A DNA stretch of 64,000 nt. It comes from Lachnospiraceae bacterium (lineage in GTDB: Bacteria > Bacillota > Clostridia > Lachnospirales > Lachnospiraceae). The stretch is from assembly GCA_022793195.1 (NCBI GenBank), contig JAAWCJ010000029.1, positions 1 through 64,000 of the forward strand, in the 5' to 3' direction. Below are positions 17,376-25,795 of the stretch, piece by piece. The notes under the pieces were generated by a model that saw nothing but the letters and a program-made list of their open reading frames with translations, did not search any database and was not told where the DNA came from. Position 1 is the stretch's first letter. Each line of letters opens with the position of its first letter. A program made the translations under genes and the position numbers.

Positions 17376-18500
17376 TTATTCCAGATAAATCACCGCATAT
17401 TCACAGTGTTTCTCCGTGCGGAAGGGATAGCCCCAGCCGGTAAAACCGGAAGAGACAATGATCTTGCAGTCTCCCTCCCGGTACTCTCCGTAATTGAGTG
17501 TGCCAAACATCTCGGAAAACATTCCGATGGGCCACATCTGCCCTGCGTGGGTGTGGCCGGAAACCAGGAGATCCACGCCTCCCGCCGCATTTTCCTCCGC
17601 TTCAATGGGCTGGTGGTCGGCCATGATAATAAACCGTCTCCGGTCGGCAGTTTTTAAAATCTCTTCCACAGACGCCCGGCCGGAGACATTTCCCCAAGCC
17701 GCATCTTTTCGTCCCGCCAGTAAAAGGTCGTTTCCAAGTTCCACGGCCTTATCCTCCAGAACCACAATCCCATTCTTTCTGATGGCCCAAGCCAGTTCGC
17801 TGTCCGCATAGGTGGGTTTATCTGTATAAGGCTGTCTGTCATGGTTCCCATATACATAGTAGACGCCATAGCGGGTCGCAATGCCGCCAAATATCTGAAA
17901 TACTTCCTCCATCCGCTCTTTTGAAGTATTTTCCTCCACGATATCCCCGCCCAGAACCACAAGATCCGGCTTTTCTGCGCTGATCTCCTCTGCTTTTTCT
18001 TTCAAAAGCTCCGTGCTCTGGATGGTTCCGTAATGGGTATCCGTAATGAGAACCAGTCTATAGTTCTGTTCCAACTCTTTTCCTGTTTTTATATGATATT
18101 CTGTCCGTACCGCACGGTTCATGTTAAAAAAACCGTATCCCAGCATCACTGCCGTGATGGCCACAGGCAAAAGTCCACAGCGATAGATCTTCCCTGCTGT
18201 TTTTAAAAACCTGCTTTCTGCTTTCCTGGTCCGAAATGCAATTTTAAATATACTTGCCACCAGATCAAGGACAAGCGATACAGCCAGCACATGAAGGACA
18301 AGCATGGCCCTGGTACTCCAAAAATTGCTGCTGAGGGCTGCGAATACCAGCGCCAGCGCCACATTCAGCGCCTTCGCCCGCCACATTTTCATATCCAGTC
18401 TGTAAAAAACCAGAATTCTTCTAAAATAAAAATAAGAATACACTCCAACAAATGCTGCCGGCAACACCCTAAACACCAAATAAAATCCCATTATTGTCAT
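17376..18500 (-). CDS. Membrane-anchored metallophosphoesterase (YkuE-like)
   Basis: LITDTHYG...VVLGGDIVEE...YVYGNHDR...VSGHTHAGQ motifs with N-terminal TM segments. Confidence 0.92.
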   Translation of the reverse strand: MTIMGFYLVFRVLPAAFVGVYSYFYFRRILVFYRLDMKMWRAKALNVALALVFAALSSNFWSTRAMLVLHVLAVSLVLDLVASIFKIAFRTRKAESRFLKTAGKIYRCGLLPVAITAVMLGYGFFNMNRAVRTEYHIKTGKELEQNYRLVLITDTHYGTIQSTELLKEKAEEISAEKPDLVVLGGDIVEENTSKERMEEVFQIFGGIATRYGVYYVYGNHDRQPYTDKPTYADSELAWAIRKNGIVVLEDKAVELGNDLLLAGRKDAAWGNVSGRASVEEILKTADRRRFIIMADHQPIEAEENAAGGVDLLVSGHTHAGQMWPIGMFSEMFGTLNYGEYREGDCKIIVSSGFTGWGYPFRTEKHCEYAVIYLE

Positions 18501-18720
18501 CCGTCATTCTCCTGTTTTAAAATTCCACACCAAAACTGGTTTTCCTGTTCACTGATATCAGTATATATCTTCAAGTCTGCTTGAAGTCAAGAGGATTAAC
18601 TTTTGATTGTACACGCTCCATTTGTGATTGACGATGTTATTCCTGTACAATTTGTGGTATACTTTTCCTGATAAAAAGAAGCAAAACCAAAGTTTGTAAG
18701 TCAACAGGAAGGAGCTGTAC

Positions 18721-19377
18721 ATGAAAACCATTGCAGTCATTGATGACGACCTCCATATCGGAAACATGCTGGAAGAGGTTCTTGCACGGGAGGGTTACCG
18801 TACTTTACGGGCTTATTCCGGGACGGAAGCCCTGTTTCTTCTGGAACGGGAGCATCCGGACCTGCTTCTCCTGGATCTCATGCTCCCCGGCCTTTCGGGG
18901 GAGGAGGTTTTAAAAAAGATTTCAGGGATCCCCGTCATTATCCTCAGCGCAAAAGCCGACGTACCGGACAAAGTATCCCTGCTTCTGGGCGGGGCTTCCG
19001 ACTACATGACAAAGCCTTTTGACACCAGGGAGCTTCTGGCCCGCATTGCCGTACAGCTGAGAAACGCTTCCTCCGCTTCGTCCGGGCTTCTCACTTTTGG
19101 CGCCCTGGCTCTGGATACACAGGCCCGCTCCGCCACTTTGGAAGAGGTTCCTGTCCATCTCACAAAAACAGAATACGCTATTTTAAAACTGCTAATGCAA
19201 AATCCCGGCCAGGTCCTCACCAAATCCCTCCTTTTAGAGCGAATCAGTCCGGACACCCCCGACTGCACGGAGCTTTCCTTAAAAATCCATGTGAGCAATC
19301 TGAGAAAAAAACTGAAACACATCGACGGCAAAGACCATATCGAAGCCGTATGGGGTATCGGGTTCCGGTTAAGGTGA
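18721..19377 (+). CDS. OmpR-family response regulator
   Basis: IAVIDDDLHIGNMLEEVL...LLLLDLMLPG...KPFDTRELLARI; C-terminal wHTH. Confidence 0.95.
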   Translation: MKTIAVIDDDLHIGNMLEEVLAREGYRTLRAYSGTEALFLLEREHPDLLLLDLMLPGLSGEEVLKKISGIPVIILSAKADVPDKVSLLLGGASDYMTKPFDTRELLARIAVQLRNASSASSGLLTFGALALDTQARSATLEEVPVHLTKTEYAILKLLMQNPGQVLTKSLLLERISPDTPDCTELSLKIHVSNLRKKLKHIDGKDHIEAVWGIGFRLR

Positions 19378-19380
19378 TTT

Positions 19381-19646
19381 GGAAAGGGGTGTTGAAAAAT
19401 ATAACGTATCCTGATATTTATGTCTGCCCGGCGTCCTGCCCGCCTTCGTTTCCGTCCGGTAGGCAGATTTTGCAGGTTTTGTGAGCATAGCGACGGCAGC
19501 ACCGCTGATCATCTTTTATAGAAACGGCGGCTGGCGGCAAAAAGCGGCGCAACAAAACCCAAAAATCAACGTGGATGGAAACGAAGGCGGGCAGGGCGCC
19601 GGGCATATATAAATATAAATATAAATATTTTTCAACACCCTTTTCC
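19381..19646. mobile_element. Palindromic element family 3, copy F (266 bp)
   Basis: 22-bp TIRs with one mismatch (GGAAAGGGGTGTTGAAAAATAT / ATATTTTTCAACACCCTTTTCC), second arm GTCTGCCCGGCGTCCTGCCCGCCTTCGTTTCCGTCC; core shared with 25537-25785. Confidence 0.85.
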
Positions 19647-19731
19647 GATCATCTTTACTATTTCTTTACTCTTTCCTTTACCGTTTTCTTTACCGGGCCG
19701 TGTTATATTTCATAAAAAGGAGGTTTTATTT

Positions 19732-20646
19732 ATGGATTATATTCTGACAGCCGATTCCCTGACAAAGCAGTACCGGCATTTTAAAGCCCTGGACCATCTG
19801 TCCCTCCATATTCCGAAAGGAGCCATCTATGGGATGGTGGGAAGGAACGGAGCCGGAAAGACTACATTAATCCGCATTATCTGCGGGCTTCAGGATGCGA
19901 CAGAGGGGGAATATACCCTCTATGGAAAAAAGAATACGGACAAGGAGCTTTACAGAGCCAGAAGGCGGATGGGGGCCGTGGTGGAAACGCCTTCCATCTA
20001 TCTGAATATGACTGCCGAAGACAATTTGAAGGAACAGTACAGAATTTTAGGCCTTCCGTCTTTTGAAGGGATTTCTGAACTTCTGGAGCTGGTGGGGCTG
20101 GAGCACACCGGGAAAAAGAAGGCAAAGAATTTTTCTCTGGGAATGAGGCAGAGGCTTGGTATTGCCATCGCCCTGTGCGGTGAGCCGGATTTCCTGGTTC
20201 TGGATGAACCTGTCAACGGCCTGGATCCCCAGGGCATTATCGAAATGCGGGAATTAATTCTCAAGCTCAACAGGGAAAAGCAGATCACCGTGTTGATTTC
20301 CAGCCACATATTAGATGAACTTTCCAGGCTGGCCACCCATTACGGCTTTGTGGATAACGGCCGTATGGTAAAAGAGTTGAGCGCCAAAGAACTGGAAGAG
20401 GCCTGCCGCAAATGTATCCGGGTAGAAGTCACCGACATCAAAGCCCTCTCCCGCGTTCTGGACGATATGTCCCTGGACTATAATGTGGTTTCTCGTACCC
20501 AGGCGGATATTTTTGCCCAGGTCGGTATCTCCGAATTGGCCCTTGCCCTGGACAGAGAAGGGTGCCAAATCCTGAAGGCTTCCGAGCGGGATGAAAGCCT
20601 GGAGAGCTATTTTATCAGTCTTGTAGGAGGTGCAAACTATGAATAG
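19732..20646 (+). CDS. ABC transporter ATPase
   Basis: GRNGAGKTTLIRIICG Walker A, NFSLGMRQRLGIAIAL signature, LVLDEPVNGLDP Walker B. Confidence 0.95.
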   Translation: MDYILTADSLTKQYRHFKALDHLSLHIPKGAIYGMVGRNGAGKTTLIRIICGLQDATEGEYTLYGKKNTDKELYRARRRMGAVVETPSIYLNMTAEDNLKEQYRILGLPSFEGISELLELVGLEHTGKKKAKNFSLGMRQRLGIAIALCGEPDFLVLDEPVNGLDPQGIIEMRELILKLNREKQITVLISSHILDELSRLATHYGFVDNGRMVKELSAKELEEACRKCIRVEVTDIKALSRVLDDMSLDYNVVSRTQADIFAQVGISELALALDREGCQILKASERDESLESYFISLVGGANYE

Positions 20647-21475
20647 ATTACTGTCCGCGGGATTTGTCCGCCTGAGAAAAAATAAAACCCTTTGGTTCTC
20701 CATGATTTTTATGGCTCTTTTTGGAATATTCCTCGCCATAAGCGCCTACAGCGACTACTCACTTTTCGGTCTGAAACCCTCCCTGGGCCGGACGCTCTTT
20801 GCTTACGGCCAGTTCATTGGTATTCTTATTTCCGCTTTTTCCAGTTTATTTCTCGGTATGGAATACAGCGACGGAACCATACGGAACAAACTGATTGCCG
20901 GTCACAAACGAATCACTGTCTATCTTTCCGGCCTGATTTTGAACCTGGCCGCCGCCCTCCTGATGGTCCTTTCCTTCCAGCTTCCGCTTTTCCTGCTGGG
21001 ATCTGCACTTCTGGGCATTGACTGTTTCTCTGTTGAAGCCGGTTCCTTTATTTTCAACCTGGCAGCAGGTTTTGCCCTGATGGCCGCTTACTGTGCTATC
21101 TTTACTTTTATCAGTATGCTGTGTCAAAAACGGGCGGTTGCAGCTGTTATCGGGATCCTTACTTCTTTTATTCTGCTGTTTTTGGGAGCTTATATTATGG
21201 CCTCCCTTTCCCAGCCGGAATACTGGGATGGCTACAGCTTTACCTCCGATACAGGGGAGCTGGTCGAAATGGAACCTGAACCGAATCCACATTACCCCAG
21301 AGGAACAAAGCGGAAAGTTTATGAGTTCCTCTTTGACTTCCTTCCCGGAGCCCAGTCGCTACGTCTGTCCGAAGCCGGACTGTGCAGCTGGCAGCCCCCT
21401 GTTTACTCTTTGGCCATTACGGTTCTTTTTTCCGGGGCAGGTATCCTGCTGTTTAGGAAAAAAGACTTAAACTGA
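20639..21475 (+). CDS. ABC-2 type transporter permease
   Basis: Multiple TM segments; FLGMEYSDGTIRNKLIAGHKR; AGGAGGTGCAAACTATG start. Confidence 0.88.
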   Translation: MNRLLSAGFVRLRKNKTLWFSMIFMALFGIFLAISAYSDYSLFGLKPSLGRTLFAYGQFIGILISAFSSLFLGMEYSDGTIRNKLIAGHKRITVYLSGLILNLAAALLMVLSFQLPLFLLGSALLGIDCFSVEAGSFIFNLAAGFALMAAYCAIFTFISMLCQKRAVAAVIGILTSFILLFLGAYIMASLSQPEYWDGYSFTSDTGELVEMEPEPNPHYPRGTKRKVYEFLFDFLPGAQSLRLSEAGLCSWQPPVYSLAITVLFSGAGILLFRKKDLN

Positions 21476-21509
21476 TAGTTCTTTCCATGTATGTCCCGGA
21501 GGAATTTTT

Positions 21510-22469
21510 ATGACCTGGTTATTCTGTCTCTGCGCAGCACTGTTTCTCATCATTCTCATCTTGATTTTCAAAATTGCGGCCCTTCACCGGGCCGCAGATG
21601 AAATCCGGCAGCAGGTTTCTTTATGGTTCGACAGCGACACCAATACGGTCATTACCCTCCCCTGCCATGACAGGCACATGCGCCGTCTGGCTTCCTCCTT
21701 AAACAAAGAGCTTCGCCGCCTTCGGAGCATCCGCCTTCAGTTTGAACAGGGTGACCGGGAACTTAAGGAATCCATCACCAATATTTCCCATGACCTGCGC
21801 ACTCCCCTGACTGCCATATTGGGTTATCTGGATCTTTTGGATTACGTGGAAAAGCCGGAGCAAGTGGAAAAATACCTTTCCATGATCCGAAACCGTTCCA
21901 ATGTGCTCCGGCAGCAGACGGAAGAGCTGTTTGGGTATTCCATTGTAAAATCCCTGCCGGAAGGAGAAACGGAGCTTCTCTCTTTAAACTATATATTGGA
22001 GGAAAGCCTGGCTTCCAGCTACGGAGCCATGACTGCACAGGGTATCATCCCCAAAATCTCCATCCCGGAGCAAACTGTGGAACGGGTTTTAAATCGTTCC
22101 TCCCTTGTCCGCATTTTCGGCAATATCATCGGCAACGCTTTAAAATACAGTGACGGGGACTTCTCTGTGGTCATGGATCCTAACGGAACCATCGTTTTCT
22201 CCAATCAGGCAAAGGGTCTGACTCCGGTGACTGCAGCACGGCTCTTTGACCGATACTACACGGTGGAATCCGGACGCCGTAGCACAGGGCTTGGCCTCTC
22301 CATCGCGAAACTTCTGACAGAACGGATGGGTGGGGAAATCTCTGCCCATTACCGGGAAGGGCGGCTGTTTATCACTCTGCGGTTTCCTAAAGATATACCT
22401 TTCCAGAAACAAAGCGGCTCTGTCCAGTCAAAACACGCTTCCGCTCTCAAAACCTCGCAGCGGTACTAA
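21510..22469 (+). CDS. Sensor histidine kinase; C-terminal tail derived from repeat copy B
   Basis: NISHDLRTPLTAILGYLDLL H-box, GNIIGNALKYSDG N-box, GLGLSIAKLLTERMGG; last ~23 aa are encoded inside 22401-22557. Confidence 0.93.
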   Translation: MTWLFCLCAALFLIILILIFKIAALHRAADEIRQQVSLWFDSDTNTVITLPCHDRHMRRLASSLNKELRRLRSIRLQFEQGDRELKESITNISHDLRTPLTAILGYLDLLDYVEKPEQVEKYLSMIRNRSNVLRQQTEELFGYSIVKSLPEGETELLSLNYILEESLASSYGAMTAQGIIPKISIPEQTVERVLNRSSLVRIFGNIIGNALKYSDGDFSVVMDPNGTIVFSNQAKGLTPVTAARLFDRYYTVESGRRSTGLGLSIAKLLTERMGGEISAHYREGRLFITLRFPKDIPFQKQSGSVQSKHASALKTSQRY

Positions 22470-22557
22470 GAAATTTTCTGCATTAACATTTGAAAATTTC
22501 AAGTACCGGCGGTTTTTGAACGGTTTTTCCCCGGACAGAGCCGCTTTGTTTCTGGAA
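22401..22557. repeat. Palindromic repeat family 1, copy B (157 bp, perfect 25-bp terminal inverted repeats)
   Basis: TTCCAGAAACAAAGCGGCTCTGTCC (22401-22425) / GGACAGAGCCGCTTTGTTTCTGGAA (22533-22557); inverted copy of 1330-1534. Confidence 0.93.
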
Positions 22558-22562
22558 GAGGA

Positions 22563-22646
22563 AGATTTATGAAAGCTCCGTCAAATTTTAAGGGAGGTAC
22601 CGGACACGAACCTTCCCACAAAATTTGACAGCGGTTTTATAAATGT
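22563..22646. repeat. 84-bp imperfect palindrome adjoining copy B
   Basis: ATTTATGAAAGCTCCGTCAAATTTTAAGGGAGG ... CCTTCCCACAAAATTTGACAGCGGTTTTATAAAT. Confidence 0.75.
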
Positions 22647-22773
22647 ATACCCTTCGGGTATCCCATTATGGCCATTCGGCTTTACAAAAAGGTATAATTA
22701 AATAGACATTATACTTCCGCTGTGATATACTTATACAATCAAATGGTCGTCCACTACAGGAAGAGGTGATATA

Positions 22774-23037
22774 TTGACATTGACAAATGAAGATCTGCTT
22801 GCCATTTCTCAACTGTTGGATACAAAGTTAAAGCCTTTAGAAGACAGGACGAAAAATATTGAGATCTTGCTTGAAAACGATATTTTACCGAGATTACAAA
22901 ATAGTGAAGCTTGTTATACTTCTACATATCGCCGTTATGTCAATGGCAGCACTCAAATAGAGGCAATGCAAGCCGATATTGATATCATGAAAAAAGTCAT
23001 CTCAGAACACAGTAAAAAGCTACAAAAAATTTCCTAG
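22774..23037 (+). CDS. Small coiled-coil hypothetical protein
   Basis: 87 aa MTLTNEDLLAISQLLDTKLKPLEDRTKNIEILLENDILPRLQNSEACY...; AAGAGGTGATATATTG upstream. Confidence 0.75.
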   Translation: MTLTNEDLLAISQLLDTKLKPLEDRTKNIEILLENDILPRLQNSEACYTSTYRRYVNGSTQIEAMQADIDIMKKVISEHSKKLQKIS

Positions 23038-23040
23038 TAA

Positions 23041-23079
23041 AAGGGCCGCTGCGGATTTTGCAGCGGCCCAAAAATTTTC
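23041..23079. terminator. Bidirectional rho-independent terminator
   Basis: GGGCCGCTGC-GGATTTT-GCAGCGGCCC flanked by A-rich and AAAAATTTT. Confidence 0.85.
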
Positions 23080-23093
23080 ATATTCACAACTCA

Positions 23094-24287
23094 TTATTTC
23101 ACAAGTGCGACTGTTTCCCGCATAATGGCCAGTTCCTCATTTGTGGGAACCACTGCCACTTTCTTTGCGGAATCATCAGCGGAAATCACCACCTGCTTAC
23201 CACGGCAGTTGTTCTTCGCTGCATCGATTTTGATTCCAAGATAGCCAAAGTACTCACAGATTTTCTCACGGACTAAAGGCGCGTTCTCACCGATACCTGC
23301 TGTGAAAGCGATGGCATCCACACCGTTCATGGCCGCAACATAGGAGCCGACGATCTTCGCTACCCTGTAGCAGAAAATATCAATGGCATCTGCCGCCAGT
23401 TGATTTCCATCTCCCATTGCCTCTTCCAGGTCGCGGAAATCGCTGGAAAGGTTTTTGGTCAGGCCAAGGACACCAGATTTCTTATTGAGAATATTCATCA
23501 CTTCGCCGACAGTCTTGTCCTCTTTATTGCAGATGTATTCCACAACCGCCGGATCCAGGTCGCCGGAGCGTGTCCCCATCACCAGGCCTTCCAAAGGAGT
23601 CAGGCCCATGCTGGTATCCACACATTTGCCGTCCTTCACCGCGCTGATGGAAGCGCCGTTTCCGAGATGGCAGACAACGACTTTGGAATGATCCGGGTCG
23701 AGACCCAGGAACTTGATGGTTTCTTTGGAAACAAAGCTGTGAGAAGTTCCATGGAACCCATATTTGCGGATGTGGTATTTCTCATAATACTCATAAGGGA
23801 TGCCGTACATAAACGCCTTTGTGGGCATGGTCTGATGGAACGCCGTGTCAAACACTGCCACATTGGGTTTGCCGGGCATCAGCTTCTGGCAGGCATAAAT
23901 GCCCTTCAGGTTGGCCGGATTGTGCAGAGGGCCAAGGTCACAGCACTCTTCCACAACCTTAAGTACTTCATCGTCAATCACATAAGACTGGGTAATCTTT
24001 GCACCGCCATGAACCACCCTGTGTCCGATGGCATCCACTTCATCCAGGGATTTGAGGACGCCTGTTTTTTCATTGACCAGTGCATCTAGCACCATCTGAA
24101 TGGCTTCCGTATGGGAAGGCATGGGAGCCTCCGTCACTTCCTTCTCCCCGCCTGCAGGCTGATAGATCAGGCGTCCGTCTATGCCGATTCTCTCACAGAG
24201 GCCTTTTGCCTGAACCTGCTCCGTCTCGGAATCAATGATCTGGTATTTCAGAGAAGAGCTTCCGCAGTTGATAATCAATACTTTCAT
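23094..24287 (-). CDS. ackA: Acetate kinase
   Basis: MKVLIINCGSSSLKYQIID...HRVVHGG...FDTAFHQTMP...GFHGTSH...CHLGNGASI. Confidence 0.97.
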   Translation of the reverse strand: MKVLIINCGSSSLKYQIIDSETEQVQAKGLCERIGIDGRLIYQPAGGEKEVTEAPMPSHTEAIQMVLDALVNEKTGVLKSLDEVDAIGHRVVHGGAKITQSYVIDDEVLKVVEECCDLGPLHNPANLKGIYACQKLMPGKPNVAVFDTAFHQTMPTKAFMYGIPYEYYEKYHIRKYGFHGTSHSFVSKETIKFLGLDPDHSKVVVCHLGNGASISAVKDGKCVDTSMGLTPLEGLVMGTRSGDLDPAVVEYICNKEDKTVGEVMNILNKKSGVLGLTKNLSSDFRDLEEAMGDGNQLAADAIDIFCYRVAKIVGSYVAAMNGVDAIAFTAGIGENAPLVREKICEYFGYLGIKIDAAKNNCRGKQVVISADDSAKKVAVVPTNEELAIMRETVALVK

Positions 24288-24456
24288 GAATTTGTTTCCT
24301 CCTGGTATCGTATTCCGTTTTTTGTGCAAAAACACAAACTACTATTATTCTATCGCTTTCCCTTCTCTGTGTAAAGGACATTTTTCCTCCAATTTCCGTA
24401 TTTTTGGTATACAATAAGTAACGGAAGAAGAGGGGCTTTTTCATTCCAGAATTCCT

Positions 24457-24500
24457 AGTACCGGCGCTTTTTGAACGGTTTCGTCCTGGAGAGAACTGAT
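24457..24500. repeat. Fragment of family 1 repeat
   Basis: AGTACCGGCGcTTTTTGAACGGTTT matches the family 1 core in copies A and B. Confidence 0.65.
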
Positions 24501-24514
24501 TTTTTCCTGTTTAA

Positions 24515-24950
24515 GATTCGGGTGCGGGAAGCCGCCGCCCAGATTGGCTGTCGACAAATTGCACAATGATTCGTGATACTGCGACTTGACGGGGACCTTA
24601 GAATTTCTTAGCGTTCCGGTCAGAAAAACAGCAATTCCCGGACAGGACGTCTAAAAAGGAATCCTGTCACACAGGATTCTTCGCCTGTGGCGGCTTGCGT
24701 CAGCAAGATCATTCCGCTCCGCCACAGTGCGATCCCCCGGAGGGCTTTTGTCGTATGGGGAACGAAGTCCCTATACGGCAAAAGGTCTTATGACGCCATG
24801 GACGGCGGATCATAAGCCGGTTGCGTAAGACTTGCTCAGATTAAATCGGAACACTTAGAAATTCAAGGTTCACGGAACCGGAGCAGAGAGCGAATCTTAT
24901 TGTGCAATTTGACGACACCATCTTTGGCGGCGGCTTCCCGCACCCGAATC
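24515..24950. mobile_element. Palindromic element family 2, copy D (436 bp) with 7-bp target-site duplication
   Basis: GATTCGGGTGCGGGAAGCCGCCGCC ... GGCGGCGGCTTCCCGCACCCGAATC; flanked by direct TGTTTAA (24508-24514 and 24951-24957); core matches 11396-11832 in opposite orientation. Confidence 0.9.
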
Positions 24951-25016
24951 TGTTTAAATATAAAATTCAGAAACTGTATTCTCTGGCTCAGACACGTATA
25001 TGCAGACTTAGAATCA

Positions 25017-25511
25017 TTACCTCACTTCCAGTCTTCCGTATCCTTCCACCGCGCTCACGTGTTTATATTGCGGGTTGATATGTGTCTCTTTCACTTCCGC
25101 CAAAAACATGATGTGATCCTGGACCGGCATTTCCTGAACCACTTTACATTCCAGGGCCGCATGGCTTTTCGCCACCAGCTTTACGGAAACAGTATCTGCT
25201 TCCTGAAGTTCAATTCCGAATTCTTCCGGCTTATTGATATCCCTCCCGGAACACGTACCACATTTGAAGGCTTCTTTTGCAATGCTTTCATCAGGAAGGC
25301 AGAGGCAAAATTCCCCGGTCTCTCTGATCAACTCATTTGTATATCCCCTGCTGCTCAAAAAAATAACGATGGTCGGCACCGGCTTGTTTGCCGCATGGGT
25401 CCACCAGGAGAGCGCCATAACATTGGTGGTTCCATCTTCCTTCCTGCTTGTCACCAGGGCGAAAGGGTTCGGTGAACTGGCCTTCTGAAACTTTCCGATC
25501 TCTACTGACAT
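25017..25511 (-). CDS. Flavin reductase-like (FMN-binding) protein
   Basis: MSVEIGKFQKASSPNPFALVTSRKEDGTTNVMALSWWTHAANKPVPTIVIFLSSRGYTNELI. Confidence 0.88.
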   Translation of the reverse strand: MSVEIGKFQKASSPNPFALVTSRKEDGTTNVMALSWWTHAANKPVPTIVIFLSSRGYTNELIRETGEFCLCLPDESIAKEAFKCGTCSGRDINKPEEFGIELQEADTVSVKLVAKSHAALECKVVQEMPVQDHIMFLAEVKETHINPQYKHVSAVEGYGRLEVR

Positions 25512-25536
25512 GATATTCCTCCTGCATAAACACAAA

Positions 25537-25785
25537 GATGGCACTGCCGGAAAATTTTGATTTTTATGTCTGCCCGACGCCCCGCCTGTCCTGGGGGCTG
25601 TCCACGTTGATTTTTGGGTTTTGCTGCGCCGCCTTTTGCCGTCAGCCGTCGCTTCCATAGAAGATGGTCAGCGAGGCTGACGGTGCTATGCTCACAAAAC
25701 CTGCAAAATCTGCCTACCGGACAACCCCCCAGGACAGGCGGGGCGCCGGGCAGAGATAAACTCAAGTATTTCCCGGCAGCCCCAT
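25537..25785. mobile_element. Palindromic element family 3, copy G (about 249 bp)
   Basis: Arms GATGGCACTGCCGG...GTCTGCCCGACGCCCCGCCTGTCCTGGGGG / CCCCCCAGGACAGGCGGGGCGCCGGGCAGA...CCCGGCAGCCCCATC; core CACGTTGATTTTTGGGTTTTG...ATGCTCACAAAACCTGCAAAATCTGCCTACCGGAC shared with F. Confidence 0.85.
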
Positions 25786-25795
25786 CTTATATTTT

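Noticed and set aside
24515-24950. Known large ncRNA class (HEARO/omegaRNA, GOLLD, ROOL) or retron
   Set aside because: No adjacent IscB/TnpB/reverse transcriptase or phage context, and I could not match a diagnostic consensus by eye; needs a covariance-model search
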